Shown piece after piece: positions 16,888 to 26,591 of a stretch of DNA of 64,000 nt. The notes under the pieces are model-generated. The model worked only from the letters and a program-made list of their open reading frames with translations, was not told the origin of the DNA and made no database searches. The stretch is from an uncultured Clostridia bacterium. Its GTDB lineage: Bacteria; Bacillota; Clostridia; Christensenellales; UBA1242. The stretch spans positions 116,061-180,060 of the forward strand of contig CAKVHF010000004.1 in NCBI GenBank assembly GCA_934748015.1, in the 5' to 3' direction. The position numbers were made by a program, and so were the translations under genes. The stretch's first letter is position 1; every line of letters starts with the position of its first letter.

Positions 16888-17803
16888 TCATCGCATTTAA
16901 TAGCGAGTGTTCATATATCTCGCAAGCGGTCTTGTAATTGTCTGGACTTGCAGTTGCCCACTTCTCCATCATCAGACCTCCATTGATCTCCAGTATCATA
17001 TATTTGCCATTTACTTCCACAATATCTACCGAGGCAAGTTGTATACCCACTACATCTATCACCATTGATGCAAGCGTGTACAATGTGTGCAAAAGTGTCA
17101 CATCGTCTACATTGCTAGGCACTGCACCCAAGCCTAGATTGTGTCGCCAATTTAGTAACACATTGTCCCCTTGTGGCACAACCATATCCCTTGCAATATC
17201 TCTATCTATTGTAACCGTTTTGCCATACTTAGCGGTCGCTAACTCCGCTATAGTGGACTTGCCGTCACCAGCAACAAAGGCTCTTTCTTTCTCATAAGCC
17301 AGACGACACTTGCCATCCTCTACTATCACTCTATATTCTGCGTCAATATCTAGATATGGACTAACCGATATACTTTCGAAATCGGTTGCATATCGATCCA
17401 ATATTTCTTCCACCTCTGCCTTACTGCTAGCCTTGTATACACCTCTGCCACCTGTACCCACATTGTCCTTAATAACAATAGTGCCGTATCGTGTAAGATA
17501 TCCCAAAATAGCAGGCATATCACATACAAATCTACCTTCTCTAGCACTTATATCACCTAAGTAATACTTATGCTCCACCGCTGGTATATTGTGTTGGTTC
17601 AACACCTCGTACATTGCACTCTTATCCTTAGCAAGATAATTGACACTGGCATTGTTGTTGGGCAAAACATATCCATAAATATATACCCTCGTGACATTGT
17701 TCGATATCTCAATAACCCAATCGTCACTATATGTCTGAACTTTCCAGCCATGCTTGTCCGCAATCTCTCGCACTATCCTAACTATAACCCTCTCGTCACT
17801 CAT
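16874..17803 (-). CDS. ATP-grasp ligase-like protein
   Basis: A 309-residue ATP-grasp protein. The nucleotide-binding part includes IVIKDNVGTGGRGVYK (about 109-124), the region FVAGDGKSTIAELA (about 176-189) resembles the GDGKST motif of cyanophycin synthetase and GshF-type ligases, and VDIVEVNGKYMILEINGGLMM (about 264-284) supplies the Mg-binding E/N residues. Such enzymes join a carboxylate to an amine using ATP. The substrate is unknown, and no partner gene is nearby. Its last codons form an arm of the nested repeat. Confidence 0.8.
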   Translation of the reverse strand: MSDERVIVRIVREIADKHGWKVQTYSDDWVIEISNNVTRVYIYGYVLPNNNASVNYLAKDKSAMYEVLNQHNIPAVEHKYYLGDISAREGRFVCDMPAILGYLTRYGTIVIKDNVGTGGRGVYKASSKAEVEEILDRYATDFESISVSPYLDIDAEYRVIVEDGKCRLAYEKERAFVAGDGKSTIAELATAKYGKTVTIDRDIARDMVVPQGDNVLLNWRHNLGLGAVPSNVDDVTLLHTLYTLASMVIDVVGIQLASVDIVEVNGKYMILEINGGLMMEKWATASPDNYKTACEIYEHSLLNAMKSKY

Positions 17804-17882
17804 CTTTCGCCCTCGATCATAAATCTAGTATATTATATATCATCACACCACCCATTGCCAAACTATCACAATGCAAAACTAC

Positions 17883-17923
17883 AAAAAACAAGGATAAACG
17901 TTAAAATAATCGTTTACCCTTGT
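17883..17923 (-). terminator. terminator of the Big-domain lipoprotein gene
   Basis: ACAAGGATAAACG (17888-17900) pairs with CGTTTACCCTTGT (17911-17923), one mismatch, with T6 on the minus strand. Element E4 lies between it and the stop codon at 18072. Confidence 0.75.
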
Positions 17924-17943
17924 ATTTTTATTTTCGAAATATT

Positions 17944-17986
17944 ATTTGCTATCGCAAATTCCACAATAAATTGTGGCACATAGATT
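17944..17986 (-). repeat. partial four-way-junction element E4
   Basis: On the minus strand AATCTATGTG, CCACAATTTATTGTGG and the ATTTGC/GCAAAT hairpin follow each other as in E3, differing mainly in one loop. The third hairpin and closing arm are missing. It sits in the 3' UTR of the lipoprotein gene. Confidence 0.75.
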
Positions 17987-18071
17987 GAATAAACATCAGT
18001 TGCTGGCAAATGCCACTTTGTGTCGCTTGCCGACAACTTCCGATAATATAGCAATATCTAATCAATATATC

Positions 18072-20582
18072 TTAGCCTTGTGCAGGAACATAATTAGGAT
18101 CATAAGCCTCGTTGATCAAAATAACTTGACCAATATTGCCCATAGCAGTTCCAGTTACAAGATCCATGATTAGATACTGATAACCCTTGTATCCGTCATA
18201 ATCTGGATTAGTAGCCAAAATATTTAGCAACTCGCTTATATTAATAGAGTTCTTAGATGTAGCATCGCCACTTTCGTATTTAACAAATTTTCCCTCAGTG
18301 TTTCCCTTGTCATAATTAGGGATTTCAGTTTTGTTTACAAACAACAATAGATAGAAGTTAATCTTATCGTTTTTCATCATGCATCCATTCAATTGTTGCA
18401 TCAACCTATTTCTAAGTGGATCTTTAGCATCCTCAGATTTTGCAGTTGACTCAACTATAACATTGATAGTTCCACTGGTTATACCTTGAACTATTTGTGA
18501 TATAGTAGTACCACCAAATTGTGCTGCCAATCCTTCAAAATATTTTGTATCTGCACCGTTTGTATAGTTATTACTCTTAATAGTTCCTAACATTTTAAGA
18601 CTAGCTGTTTGATTGTAATCTGCACCAGCAGAACCCTTAAGATCTTTTTCTTCAATAGCCTCCATATTCTGCATATCATCCGAAGATACTTCTACGCCAA
18701 ACGCACCTACTTTACCTATGGTGATATTCTCTAGAGTCATGGTGTTCTGAACCATCTCAATACCATTACTAAAGCACTTGTCAACAGCAATATCTTTCAT
18801 ATATCCATCAACAATGTGAACAAGTCTCATGCCAACATTAAAGCCAGAAACATCAACATTGTTCATTCTAAAGTCTTTAACATAAGTTTTCTGACAGCCA
18901 TTTTTTACAACATTTTCGTATGTGTCGCCTTCTACCAAAATGCCTCTACGATAAGTTCTGATAGTTTTACCTTCACTTCCTACCACTTGTCTATCAGTTC
19001 CTTCGTAACTTAGAGCACCAGAATATGTGCCATCAGTATTGCCCGCACAACCAACGACTTTCAAATCGTTGATCTGAACCATAAAAGGTACACCGTCTTG
19101 GGCTTTAACAAAGTGGAAGAATGCTCCGCCTATGTTATCTAACGAATCTGTTATAATCAAAGGCAATCTTTCGTTACTTACTACATATCCATTACCATTA
19201 ATTACTCTATCACCAGTTAGATATAGTTCATTGTAAGTACTTGTACTCTTTCCAAAATTCTCGGTCTCGGTCAAGTATAGATCTTTAACGATATTAGCAG
19301 TAATGTTTTGGCTCTGATTAGCATAAGCAACTAAGTCTGCTACAGAGTCGATATTGACACCCTCGTTGACATTGACGATATAAGATATCTTCTTCTCATA
19401 CATAGATGTGTCTACACCATTAAGTGAACTATTGGTTGTGATAGTTACTCTTACCTTGCCAGTTGTTGCAAAATTAATACCGTCTGTAGTAAGTGTTGCA
19501 ACACTACTGCCGGTTGCTACAACTTCGTCATTTGTACCCAATTTCTCAAAAGTATATGTTACTGCAGTTGCACATGATTGATAATTGGAGTTGGATGTTG
19601 CAACATCAACCTTAAGTGCATCTGCCTTAGAATAAGCAATAACCTTGTTAGTCTTAACAAGATTGCTAACACCGCTTAATTCGATTGATGCAGGAGGTAC
19701 CATAACATATACCTTGCATGTTGCCTCCACCTCTGTACTATTAAGTCTGCGGATCTCGATAGTAGCCTCGCCATGACCCTTAGCAGTCAATTTGCCATCA
19801 GCATCAACAGTTACAATATCGTTGTCGCTACTGCTGAAATGAAAGTTGCTACGATCTACATTCTCAATCTCTTCCATAGTTGTTCCATTGTATGCCTTAA
19901 CATCAATGTATTTGTTGCCTTCATTGGCTACCAAGTTGACATTGTCTGCTTGGATCAAAGTCGCTAAATCTAGCGGATTGATAACAGTTAGTGTAACTGT
20001 ATCGGATATAGCATTGTTGCCATTAAGTGTGGCCTTAACAGTGATCGTATCACCTACTTGTGCAGTGTCATTGGTTGTAACACGGTTGCCTGTGATAGTA
20101 GCAATGTTAGGTCTAGAGCTATTGCTGATTGTCAAAGTATACTCTCTAACACTAGCGTAAGATGGAGTATACTCTACACTTAGATCAGAGTACCCCCCCC
20201 CCGATGTGATATTGAGATTGCTTGCAGTAAGGTCGATAGTTGTAGGCTCTAGGTCTACAACGTTAATTGTAATCTTGTTGGACTCTACCTTGCCTGCCTT
20301 AGCGGATACTTTGATAACACTGCCTACGATGTCTTTGCTCTGGTTAACGGTAAGTAGTCCAGTATTGTCGATGATCGCAGGGCCTTCGCACTCATATTGT
20401 AGATCGGACTTGTTAACATTAACGCAGTCAGCAGTGATCTGCAATGTACTGCCAGCAGTAACCTCGTAGATGCCGTCTTGGGCAGACAATTCTATCTTTG
20501 CCTCGTTGCATCCCACCAAGAAACCACATGCAAGTATCATTAGCATCAAAGCACTGCTAAATAACTTCTTCAAATGTTTCAT
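18072..20582 (-). CDS. Big-domain surface lipoprotein with G10 tract
   Basis: An 836-residue lipoprotein: signal peptide with lipobox LVGC (Cys at about 25), then several bacterial Ig-like domains (for example VTAGSTLQITADCVN, SSDNDIVTVDADGKLTAKGHGEATIEI) over residues 30-400, and a C-terminal half of unknown fold. It is expected on the outer face of the membrane. Codons around residue 128 contain ten consecutive G (SGGGYSD), a potential slippage site that would truncate the protein. It is monocistronic, with E4 and a terminator downstream. Confidence 0.8.
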   Translation of the reverse strand: MKHLKKLFSSALMLMILACGFLVGCNEAKIELSAQDGIYEVTAGSTLQITADCVNVNKSDLQYECEGPAIIDNTGLLTVNQSKDIVGSVIKVSAKAGKVESNKITINVVDLEPTTIDLTASNLNITSGGGYSDLSVEYTPSYASVREYTLTISNSSRPNIATITGNRVTTNDTAQVGDTITVKATLNGNNAISDTVTLTVINPLDLATLIQADNVNLVANEGNKYIDVKAYNGTTMEEIENVDRSNFHFSSSDNDIVTVDADGKLTAKGHGEATIEIRRLNSTEVEATCKVYVMVPPASIELSGVSNLVKTNKVIAYSKADALKVDVATSNSNYQSCATAVTYTFEKLGTNDEVVATGSSVATLTTDGINFATTGKVRVTITTNSSLNGVDTSMYEKKISYIVNVNEGVNIDSVADLVAYANQSQNITANIVKDLYLTETENFGKSTSTYNELYLTGDRVINGNGYVVSNERLPLIITDSLDNIGGAFFHFVKAQDGVPFMVQINDLKVVGCAGNTDGTYSGALSYEGTDRQVVGSEGKTIRTYRRGILVEGDTYENVVKNGCQKTYVKDFRMNNVDVSGFNVGMRLVHIVDGYMKDIAVDKCFSNGIEMVQNTMTLENITIGKVGAFGVEVSSDDMQNMEAIEEKDLKGSAGADYNQTASLKMLGTIKSNNYTNGADTKYFEGLAAQFGGTTISQIVQGITSGTINVIVESTAKSEDAKDPLRNRLMQQLNGCMMKNDKINFYLLLFVNKTEIPNYDKGNTEGKFVKYESGDATSKNSINISELLNILATNPDYDGYKGYQYLIMDLVTGTAMGNIGQVILINEAYDPNYVPAQG
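20193..20202 (-). repeat. homopolymeric G10 tract inside the lipoprotein gene
   Basis: Ten C on the plus strand (ten G in the coding strand) in a low-GC genome, about 380 bp into the ORF. Slipped-strand gain or loss of one base would shift the frame. Confidence 0.9.
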
Positions 20583-20724
20583 ATGTTTTTCCTTTTTCCT
20601 CTCATATATATTTTTCTTAGCAATATATGTATCACTTATATGTACTAATAGTTATATAATAATATATTGTAGAACTTTTTCAAAATTATTTAAGCCCTAT
20701 TGCCAAAAAGCAAAATAAAATCAC

Positions 20725-20768
20725 AAAAAAATCCGCTATGTCATCTATATAGATAAACAATAGCGGAT
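20725..20768 (-). terminator. terminator of the YwaF-ABC-Big2 operon
   Basis: ATCCGCTAT (20731-20739)/ATAGCGGAT (20760-20768), with an inner ATCTATATAGAT and T7 on the minus strand. Confidence 0.85.
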
Positions 20769-20801
20769 AAAAATTTTATTATTGTTACACTTGACTAACA
20801 A

Positions 20802-21758
20802 TTACTCACCAAGATATATAAGCGAAATTGTATCGCTATATGTTTTGCCACCAATGCTTACGCTTACCGATACACTAACGATAGTCTTGGCCGCCTTGAA
20901 GTTAAGCACTCCGTCTGCAACCACGCCATTGCCAGAAATATTGGTGTAATCCAACTTGTCAGCAGATGGGTTGTTGGTTAACTTGTACATAACATCATCG
21001 GTCGTCACGCCATCTAGGTTGATAATAGTAATACTCTTAAGGTCAAATGTTGCAGATGTAACCGAATATAGTTTGCCTGCATTGTCATTGTCGAACCATA
21101 CGCCATCACCAAAGTCAGCAACAACATGTACGGTGATAGTCTTGGATATTTCTGGCTTAAGAACAGATCTAACAGTGATGGTTGTTGTGCCAACTGCCAC
21201 ACCTGTGATTTCGCCATTGTTGGATACTTTGGCAATATTTATATTACTGCTGATCCACTCCAAATCTCTATATTGCTCGACTACTGTGTCAGGATATATG
21301 GACACCACTGCTTGCTTCTTCTTGCCCTTAGGCACTGTCACTTCCGATGTCTGAACAATTATGTCTTCGATCTCGTCCTGGGCAACTACAATCTTAAATA
21401 TGCATTGCACAAAATGTCTGTCTACCGATGTGATAATAATTGTGCTTTCGCCATATTTCAGCGGAGTAACCACTAGAGTGTCCGCATTGACATCCACGAC
21501 CGCCTTGTCACTATTGGAGATTATGACCTCCTTGTTGCTAGCAAGTTCGGGATACACCTTGACCCTAATACGATATTCTTCGTCTAGTCCGATCTTGATA
21601 TAGTCATCATCCTTTAGTTCGTTGCCACTGCTATCCAGTATAACAACACGCTCTACATTGATATGTGTATATTTGCTTAGTATCTGTCCTGTAAAAGATA
21701 TAAAGTATATCAACAAAAATGGCAATACTAGCAAAATCATAACTACTGTCTTCTTCAT
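20802..21758 (-). CDS. membrane-anchored Big2 (Ig-like) protein
   Basis: A 318-residue protein with an N-terminal hydrophobic anchor (residues 3-27) and extracytoplasmic Ig-like domains. The BIG_2 signature is clearest at SSNINIAKVSNNGEITGVAV with GTTTITVRS (about 168-197), and a weaker copy lies about 50-110. It follows the ABC permease gene by only 3 bp, so it is the last gene of a four-gene operon and may be an external accessory of that transporter; this is inferred from position only. Confidence 0.75.
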   Translation of the reverse strand: MKKTVVMILLVLPFLLIYFISFTGQILSKYTHINVERVVILDSSGNELKDDDYIKIGLDEEYRIRVKVYPELASNKEVIISNSDKAVVDVNADTLVVTPLKYGESTIIITSVDRHFVQCIFKIVVAQDEIEDIIVQTSEVTVPKGKKKQAVVSIYPDTVVEQYRDLEWISSNINIAKVSNNGEITGVAVGTTTITVRSVLKPEISKTITVHVVADFGDGVWFDNDNAGKLYSVTSATFDLKSITIINLDGVTTDDVMYKLTNNPSADKLDYTNISGNGVVADGVLNFKAAKTIVSVSVSVSIGGKTYSDTISLIYLGE

Positions 21759-21761
21759 ACG

Positions 21762-23357
21762 CTATATCTCCATCTTGTTATAATAATATCTTGTTCTGAT
21801 CCTAAGCAGATGTATTCTGCCCACCAAGTATATGACACTAAAGGCTAGTGCTAGATATATTCCAATCCAGCCAACAAGGGTCACTAGCAAGCACATAACT
21901 GCCGGTAGCACAAGTGCGTAGATGATACTCTTGGTTGTGCTCTTGCCTATTGTAGAAATCTCGCTATTATCGTACCAGTCTAGTACTGGATGCTGTAGGT
22001 CCATATCAAAACTATGGCATATATGACCGACACTAAGGGTAACTGCAATAAGACTACTTAGTAGCACCACACCTATATGTAGGTTGGTTGCAATAAGGCA
22101 CACAATGGTTGTAACAAGGATAGCACCTACAGTAAATATTGCATTAAATACGATCTTAGCCATCACCTGCACCTTATAGTCAATAGGTGTAGTCTTAGCA
22201 ATATAGAAGGTACCACCTTCCTTGGATATCGCAATAGAAGATATTGTGTTGGACATTAGTGCCACAATGCCAAGAACCAAAATGTGAGAGCCAAATATCA
22301 TATTTTGACCCGCTTGGTTAACTGCAATAGAAATAAGCAACTTGTCATAAGTAAACACAATCAGTGGCATAAATAGTGGGAACAAGAAAAACTGGAATAT
22401 GTAACTTGGACTACGGAAAGTTAACTTGATCTCATTAAGTAGCAATTGTGCAAAAGGCTTACGCTTAGTAAACTTACGATACTTAGTCTTAACGACCGAA
22501 TTGTTCTCGGTGTTAATGGTTGCTATCCTATAATAGAATGGCTTGATCAGCAAGAAGCAACCGCACATCAATGCAAATGTAACCGCCAAGTATATTAGAA
22601 CAAAGTATATTTTGCTAAAACTGAACATGCTCTCGGCAAGGAACAAATATATCCACAGTTCGCTTCCTATCTCTGCGATCTTGGCATTGATCTTGAAGCC
22701 TGTCTCCATCTGTTTCTCCATAATATTGAACGCACCAGAGATCTTGCCAACTAGTAACATGTATAATACAAACACTGTTGCTACTATAATCAAAATAGTG
22801 ATAATGGATAGGATATTGTGCTTCTTGAAAAACTTAAGCACGAACATAACTGGCACACTAACAAGGGATGCTAGCGCAATAGGAAGAATAGGAAGAATAG
22901 GGATCAAAATAATAGACATAATGAAATATGTTATACTTAGTTTTCCTATAATGCCTAGTGTTATAAATATAGGCAACATATATAGTGTGCTATATAGCAT
23001 GTCTGTTACATACATTATCATTGCCTTGGAGACAAATAGTTGATTGAATGTAACGGGAAGCACTATAAGCAGTTCGTTATCTTTGCTAAGATATAGTGTC
23101 CCTACAATATTGGCGACCGCAAAGCAGAACGTGACCGCTTGCGTGCCTATCAAGATGATTGCAAATAAATTGGCATCCACCTTGATGTTGAACAAGAAAA
23201 ATATTTTGTTAAGTATCAGATACAACCCCAAAGTGATAAAGAATATCAGGACAAGATACTTAAATAATTGCAACAAAAAGTTTTTCAAATTCTTCTGTTT
23301 GAAAAAAGTAAATTTATTATCCAGTTGCAACTTAAATAACTTTTTTATTTTTGTCAT
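21762..23357 (-). CDS. ABC transporter permease subunit
   Basis: A 531-residue polytopic membrane protein with about 12 hydrophobic segments and a basic N-terminus. The composition and order (EcsB/ABC-2-like: LYLSKDNELLIVLPVTFNQLFVSKAM, and later LLNEIKLTFRSPSYIFQFFLFPLFM) fit the permease of an ATP-driven exporter. The ATPase gene ends 14 bp upstream. The substrate is unknown. Confidence 0.8.
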   Translation of the reverse strand: MTKIKKLFKLQLDNKFTFFKQKNLKNFLLQLFKYLVLIFFITLGLYLILNKIFFLFNIKVDANLFAIILIGTQAVTFCFAVANIVGTLYLSKDNELLIVLPVTFNQLFVSKAMIMYVTDMLYSTLYMLPIFITLGIIGKLSITYFIMSIILIPILPILPIALASLVSVPVMFVLKFFKKHNILSIITILIIVATVFVLYMLLVGKISGAFNIMEKQMETGFKINAKIAEIGSELWIYLFLAESMFSFSKIYFVLIYLAVTFALMCGCFLLIKPFYYRIATINTENNSVVKTKYRKFTKRKPFAQLLLNEIKLTFRSPSYIFQFFLFPLFMPLIVFTYDKLLISIAVNQAGQNMIFGSHILVLGIVALMSNTISSIAISKEGGTFYIAKTTPIDYKVQVMAKIVFNAIFTVGAILVTTIVCLIATNLHIGVVLLSSLIAVTLSVGHICHSFDMDLQHPVLDWYDNSEISTIGKSTTKSIIYALVLPAVMCLLVTLVGWIGIYLALAFSVIYLVGRIHLLRIRTRYYYNKMEI

Positions 23358-23371
23358 AACTTATCCTTATA

Positions 23372-24196
23372 TTATTTTTTCGTTTTTGCTATAGTTGTTG
23401 TCTTATGTTTTGTTGTTTTCTTAGGTTCAACTGTCTTATCTGGCTTCTTTCTGCCAGCAAAGTCGCTATCGGCAATAGGTGTATCGGATATCGTCCTCAT
23501 AAACAATTCTTCTAGCGACTGTCCACTTTGCTTCAACTCGTGTAGATCATATACACCCTGCAACTCGCCTTTCTTAATAATACACACACGATCGCAAAGA
23601 TTCTCGACAACATCTAGTATGTGAGAAGAGAAGAACACTGTATTGCCAGCCTCGGCATGCTTACGCATCGCCTGTTTCAATTGGTACGCACTCTGAGGAT
23701 CTAGTCCTGTAAGCGGTTCATCCAAGATCCACAACTTAGGCTTATGCACCAATGCTGCAATAACAGATATCTTCTGCTTCATGCCGTGACTATAACTTTT
23801 GATAGGGTTGTCAAAAGCATTCTCTAGTCTAAATTGTCTAACATAATACTCGCTGATCTCTTCCATCTGCTTAACAGGTACATCATATAGATTGGCAATG
23901 TGATTGACATACTCTCTGCCGGTTAGTCTCTCGAACACTGCATGGTTGTCTGGCACATAGCCTACATTTTGCTTAGCCTTAATAGGGTTCTTCCTTAAGT
24001 CCACACCACATATCTCGACTTTGCCCTCGTCAAAAGGCAAGATGCCTACAATAGACTTGATGGTTGTACTCTTGCCTGCACCGTTGGGTCCAAGAAAGCC
24101 AAAAACTTCGCCCGGTCGCAACTCTAGCGATAGATTATCGACCGATTTCACTGTACTATTGCCATATCTTTTGGATAGATTTTCTATTTTTAACAT
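23372..24196 (-). CDS. ABC transporter ATP-binding protein
   Basis: A 274-residue ABC ATPase: Walker A GPNGAGKST (about 38-46), Q-loop region, signature SHGMKQKISVIAALV in place of a strict LSGGQ, Walker B LWILDEPLTGLDP and H-switch FFSSHILDVVE. Beyond residue 230 is a basic Lys/Thr-rich tail (KTTKHKTTTIAKTKK) not usual for the family. It pairs with the permease immediately downstream. Confidence 0.9.
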   Translation of the reverse strand: MLKIENLSKRYGNSTVKSVDNLSLELRPGEVFGFLGPNGAGKSTTIKSIVGILPFDEGKVEICGVDLRKNPIKAKQNVGYVPDNHAVFERLTGREYVNHIANLYDVPVKQMEEISEYYVRQFRLENAFDNPIKSYSHGMKQKISVIAALVHKPKLWILDEPLTGLDPQSAYQLKQAMRKHAEAGNTVFFSSHILDVVENLCDRVCIIKKGELQGVYDLHELKQSGQSLEELFMRTISDTPIADSDFAGRKKPDKTVEPKKTTKHKTTTIAKTKK

Positions 24197-24212
24197 AATA
24201 ACTTATTATCTC

Positions 24213-25661
24213 CTAGTCATAATATATTTTTTGTGGAACTTTGCCGTCTTTGTATTTGTTTCGTTCTATATTGTAGTCTATTCTGATAGCACGCAAACGG
24301 AAGTGGTCGTCTGCCACCTTGTATAATTGAATATACACATACCAGAATATCATACAGAATATTGAATATAGTACAAATATCATAAGCATATATAATGGAT
24401 AGAATGTGTATCCATTGAGTGTAACGGGAAGTTTCCTAGTAAAGCCCAAGAACGGCAAAATGGAAAGCACTGTTGTGTTGAATAGATAGAAGTAGTTAAT
24501 CTTGTCGAAGAACGGATCATAAGGGACATACAAATAGCAGTTGAATATTATTCCGATAACAGCACAGAACACAAAGTAGCCTACAAAACCTACAAAGAAA
24601 TGCTTGAAACCTGCCTTGGTTGGTCTACCCATTATCCTAAGGGCAACGGCTAGTAGTGGGATGATAAACACCCAAGTATGCTCTATGTAGAAGTGAATGT
24701 TCCAGTACGACAGCATGCCTTCCTTAACATCTGGAACACAGAACGCAATCATTGCCCCTGGCACATTGGCAAGAAGGATAAAATTAAAGAATCCTTGATT
24801 GCGGATCAGTAGTCCCAACAGCACTAGGTAAGCACCAAGGTTGCATAGTTGGAATGGCAATCTAGACATCTTAAGGTCCATCAAGTATATAGAGTTATAG
24901 TGCAAGAATAATAGCAGACTTAAGAAAATACACAGTGTATATCTGGTCTCCTTATCCTTAAAACGAAAAGCAAAATACAGCGATATAAAAATTGCAAATA
25001 TAATAACAACCCACAAAATATTATAGGCTGAGAATGGCACCATAAATAGTCCCGTAAAACCAAACAATGATTGTGGCAAAGTAACTGGCACACACACAAG
25101 GAGAGTTAGTGGCAAGCAAATTACAAAGTTCTTCCACTCTGTCTTGTCCTTAACATTGAACCTGTGTCCAATACAAAATCTAAGAAGCAATGGAATAATC
25201 ATAGCGATAACTAGTTCGGTCATAAACTCGGCATGTCTGAACCACTCTGCTGTCATAAATGCTCTTCCGGAATTGACTAAGAAATATCTAAGAAAGTCGT
25301 TATAGAATATACACGAAACAATCGCTACAGGCAGGCAAAAATATATAGCAATATTTTTAAGCACCCTAGACTTAAAGAACACCGCACAAGGATACACAAC
25401 ATATCCTAGATATAGTCCCCACCTAAGTAGGCTCTGCAACACATCGCTATCCTTATAGTATACTCCACCATATGTTCCACCATTGATAACCCAAATAAAA
25501 CTATCATTCAAGAAACATCTGACAATACCTAGAGTAAAATATGCAACTGCAAGAACTTTTAATATTATCCAAAGGGCTTTGTCGCCAATTTTCTTTCTAA
25601 AGCATATTGCTAGGATGGTTAGCAATGCAACGATCCCAAATGTGATCCATGTGTATAACAT
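24213..25661 (-). CDS. YwaF/TMEM164-family integral membrane protein
   Basis: A 482-residue protein with about 12 membrane segments. The C-terminal half matches the YwaF (TMEM164-like) domain, with LPFQLCNLGAYLVLLG and NIHFYIEHTWVFIIPLLAV as the best-conserved parts. A eukaryotic relative acts as a lipid acyltransferase; the bacterial function is not settled. It heads the operon, with gaps of only 16, 14 and 3 bp between genes, hinting at a lipid- or envelope-related transport system. Confidence 0.75.
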   Translation of the reverse strand: MLYTWITFGIVALLTILAICFRKKIGDKALWIILKVLAVAYFTLGIVRCFLNDSFIWVINGGTYGGVYYKDSDVLQSLLRWGLYLGYVVYPCAVFFKSRVLKNIAIYFCLPVAIVSCIFYNDFLRYFLVNSGRAFMTAEWFRHAEFMTELVIAMIIPLLLRFCIGHRFNVKDKTEWKNFVICLPLTLLVCVPVTLPQSLFGFTGLFMVPFSAYNILWVVIIFAIFISLYFAFRFKDKETRYTLCIFLSLLLFLHYNSIYLMDLKMSRLPFQLCNLGAYLVLLGLLIRNQGFFNFILLANVPGAMIAFCVPDVKEGMLSYWNIHFYIEHTWVFIIPLLAVALRIMGRPTKAGFKHFFVGFVGYFVFCAVIGIIFNCYLYVPYDPFFDKINYFYLFNTTVLSILPFLGFTRKLPVTLNGYTFYPLYMLMIFVLYSIFCMIFWYVYIQLYKVADDHFRLRAIRIDYNIERNKYKDGKVPQKIYYD

Positions 25662-25881
25662 ATTGTTTTTCCAACTTTGATTTATTTTTTTTATTATAAC
25701 AAATATGAATTTGTTACATCATCTCTTCAATGCCAATTATGCAAAATTTTTTTGTTTTGAAGTTGTTTTGTGTCCCATAGACACAAAAAATAGCAAAAAT
25801 GCCACCTTTTGCTCGTAAAATTCGACATGATTACCTATATATTAACAAAATTTTTCAAAAAAACAAAATTATTATACTATA

Positions 25882-25914
25882 TAAAAAATATACAGCACCG
25901 ATATCAGTGCTGTA
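25882..25914 (-). terminator. terminator of the floA operon
   Basis: TACAGCAC (25891-25898)/GTGCTGTA (25907-25914), followed on the minus strand by ATATTTTTT. Confidence 0.8.
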
Positions 25915-25936
25915 TTTGTGATTAAAAATACATACA

Positions 25937-26587
25937 TTATTTGCTAGACAAAATCTTCTCTAGGATGTATCTCTTAAGCTCGGTTGGAAGACTATTGTAT
26001 GTCCTTACTATATCATCTGACTTCTTAGCCATCTCGATGCGATCCTTAGCGGAAGAAGAGATGTTATAACTCTCCACTCTCTCCTCTCGCTTAGGTTCTA
26101 TATTATTAAATGTTTTTCCATCATTGTAATAATCATGTAGATAGTTTTCCCCATAAGGCATTTTGCGATCTGGGACATTGTAAGAACTAACTACATACGA
26201 GTTGTGATTGTCGTGGCTATAATAAGCATCAACTGGTGCAACTTCGCTCTTAGGTTCTTCTAGATAAGTGATCTTGATTTCTTCCTCTTTTGGCTTAACT
26301 TTCTTTTCCTTAACAGGCTTCTCCTTGATCACCTTAATCTTCTCTTGTTTTACTACAACCTTTTCCTCTTTAGGTTTCTCTTCTTCCTTCTTGACAGGCT
26401 CAGGCTTCTTCTCTTCCTTCTTAGGCTTCTCTTTCTTTGCTCGCTTGTTGTCCCCTAAGAAAAATATTATCTTGAATATGACATATAGTGATCCAAAGAC
26501 CATAAGTAGAAATATAAGCAGAGAGTAGAAATTATCTTCCCCAACCCCCGGAAAAGTATCCGCTATGTATCGAAATATCTTATCCAT
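25937..26587 (-). CDS. membrane-anchored Lys/Glu-rich protein, FloA neighbour
   Basis: A 216-residue protein with one membrane segment (about 22-45), a long low-complexity Lys/Glu/Pro region (about 48-110, KEKPKKEEKKPEPVKKEEEK and similar), and a C-terminal helix ending LPTELKRYILEKIL. It starts 4 bp after floA ends, so the two are co-transcribed; in other Bacillota the membrane partner of FloA is often an NfeD-type protein, which this is not. Function unknown; a scaffold role is possible. Confidence 0.65.
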   Translation of the reverse strand: MDKIFRYIADTFPGVGEDNFYSLLIFLLMVFGSLYVIFKIIFFLGDNKRAKKEKPKKEEKKPEPVKKEEEKPKEEKVVVKQEKIKVIKEKPVKEKKVKPKEEEIKITYLEEPKSEVAPVDAYYSHDNHNSYVVSSYNVPDRKMPYGENYLHDYYNDGKTFNNIEPKREERVESYNISSSAKDRIEMAKKSDDIVRTYNSLPTELKRYILEKILSSK

Positions 26588-26591
26588 AGGC

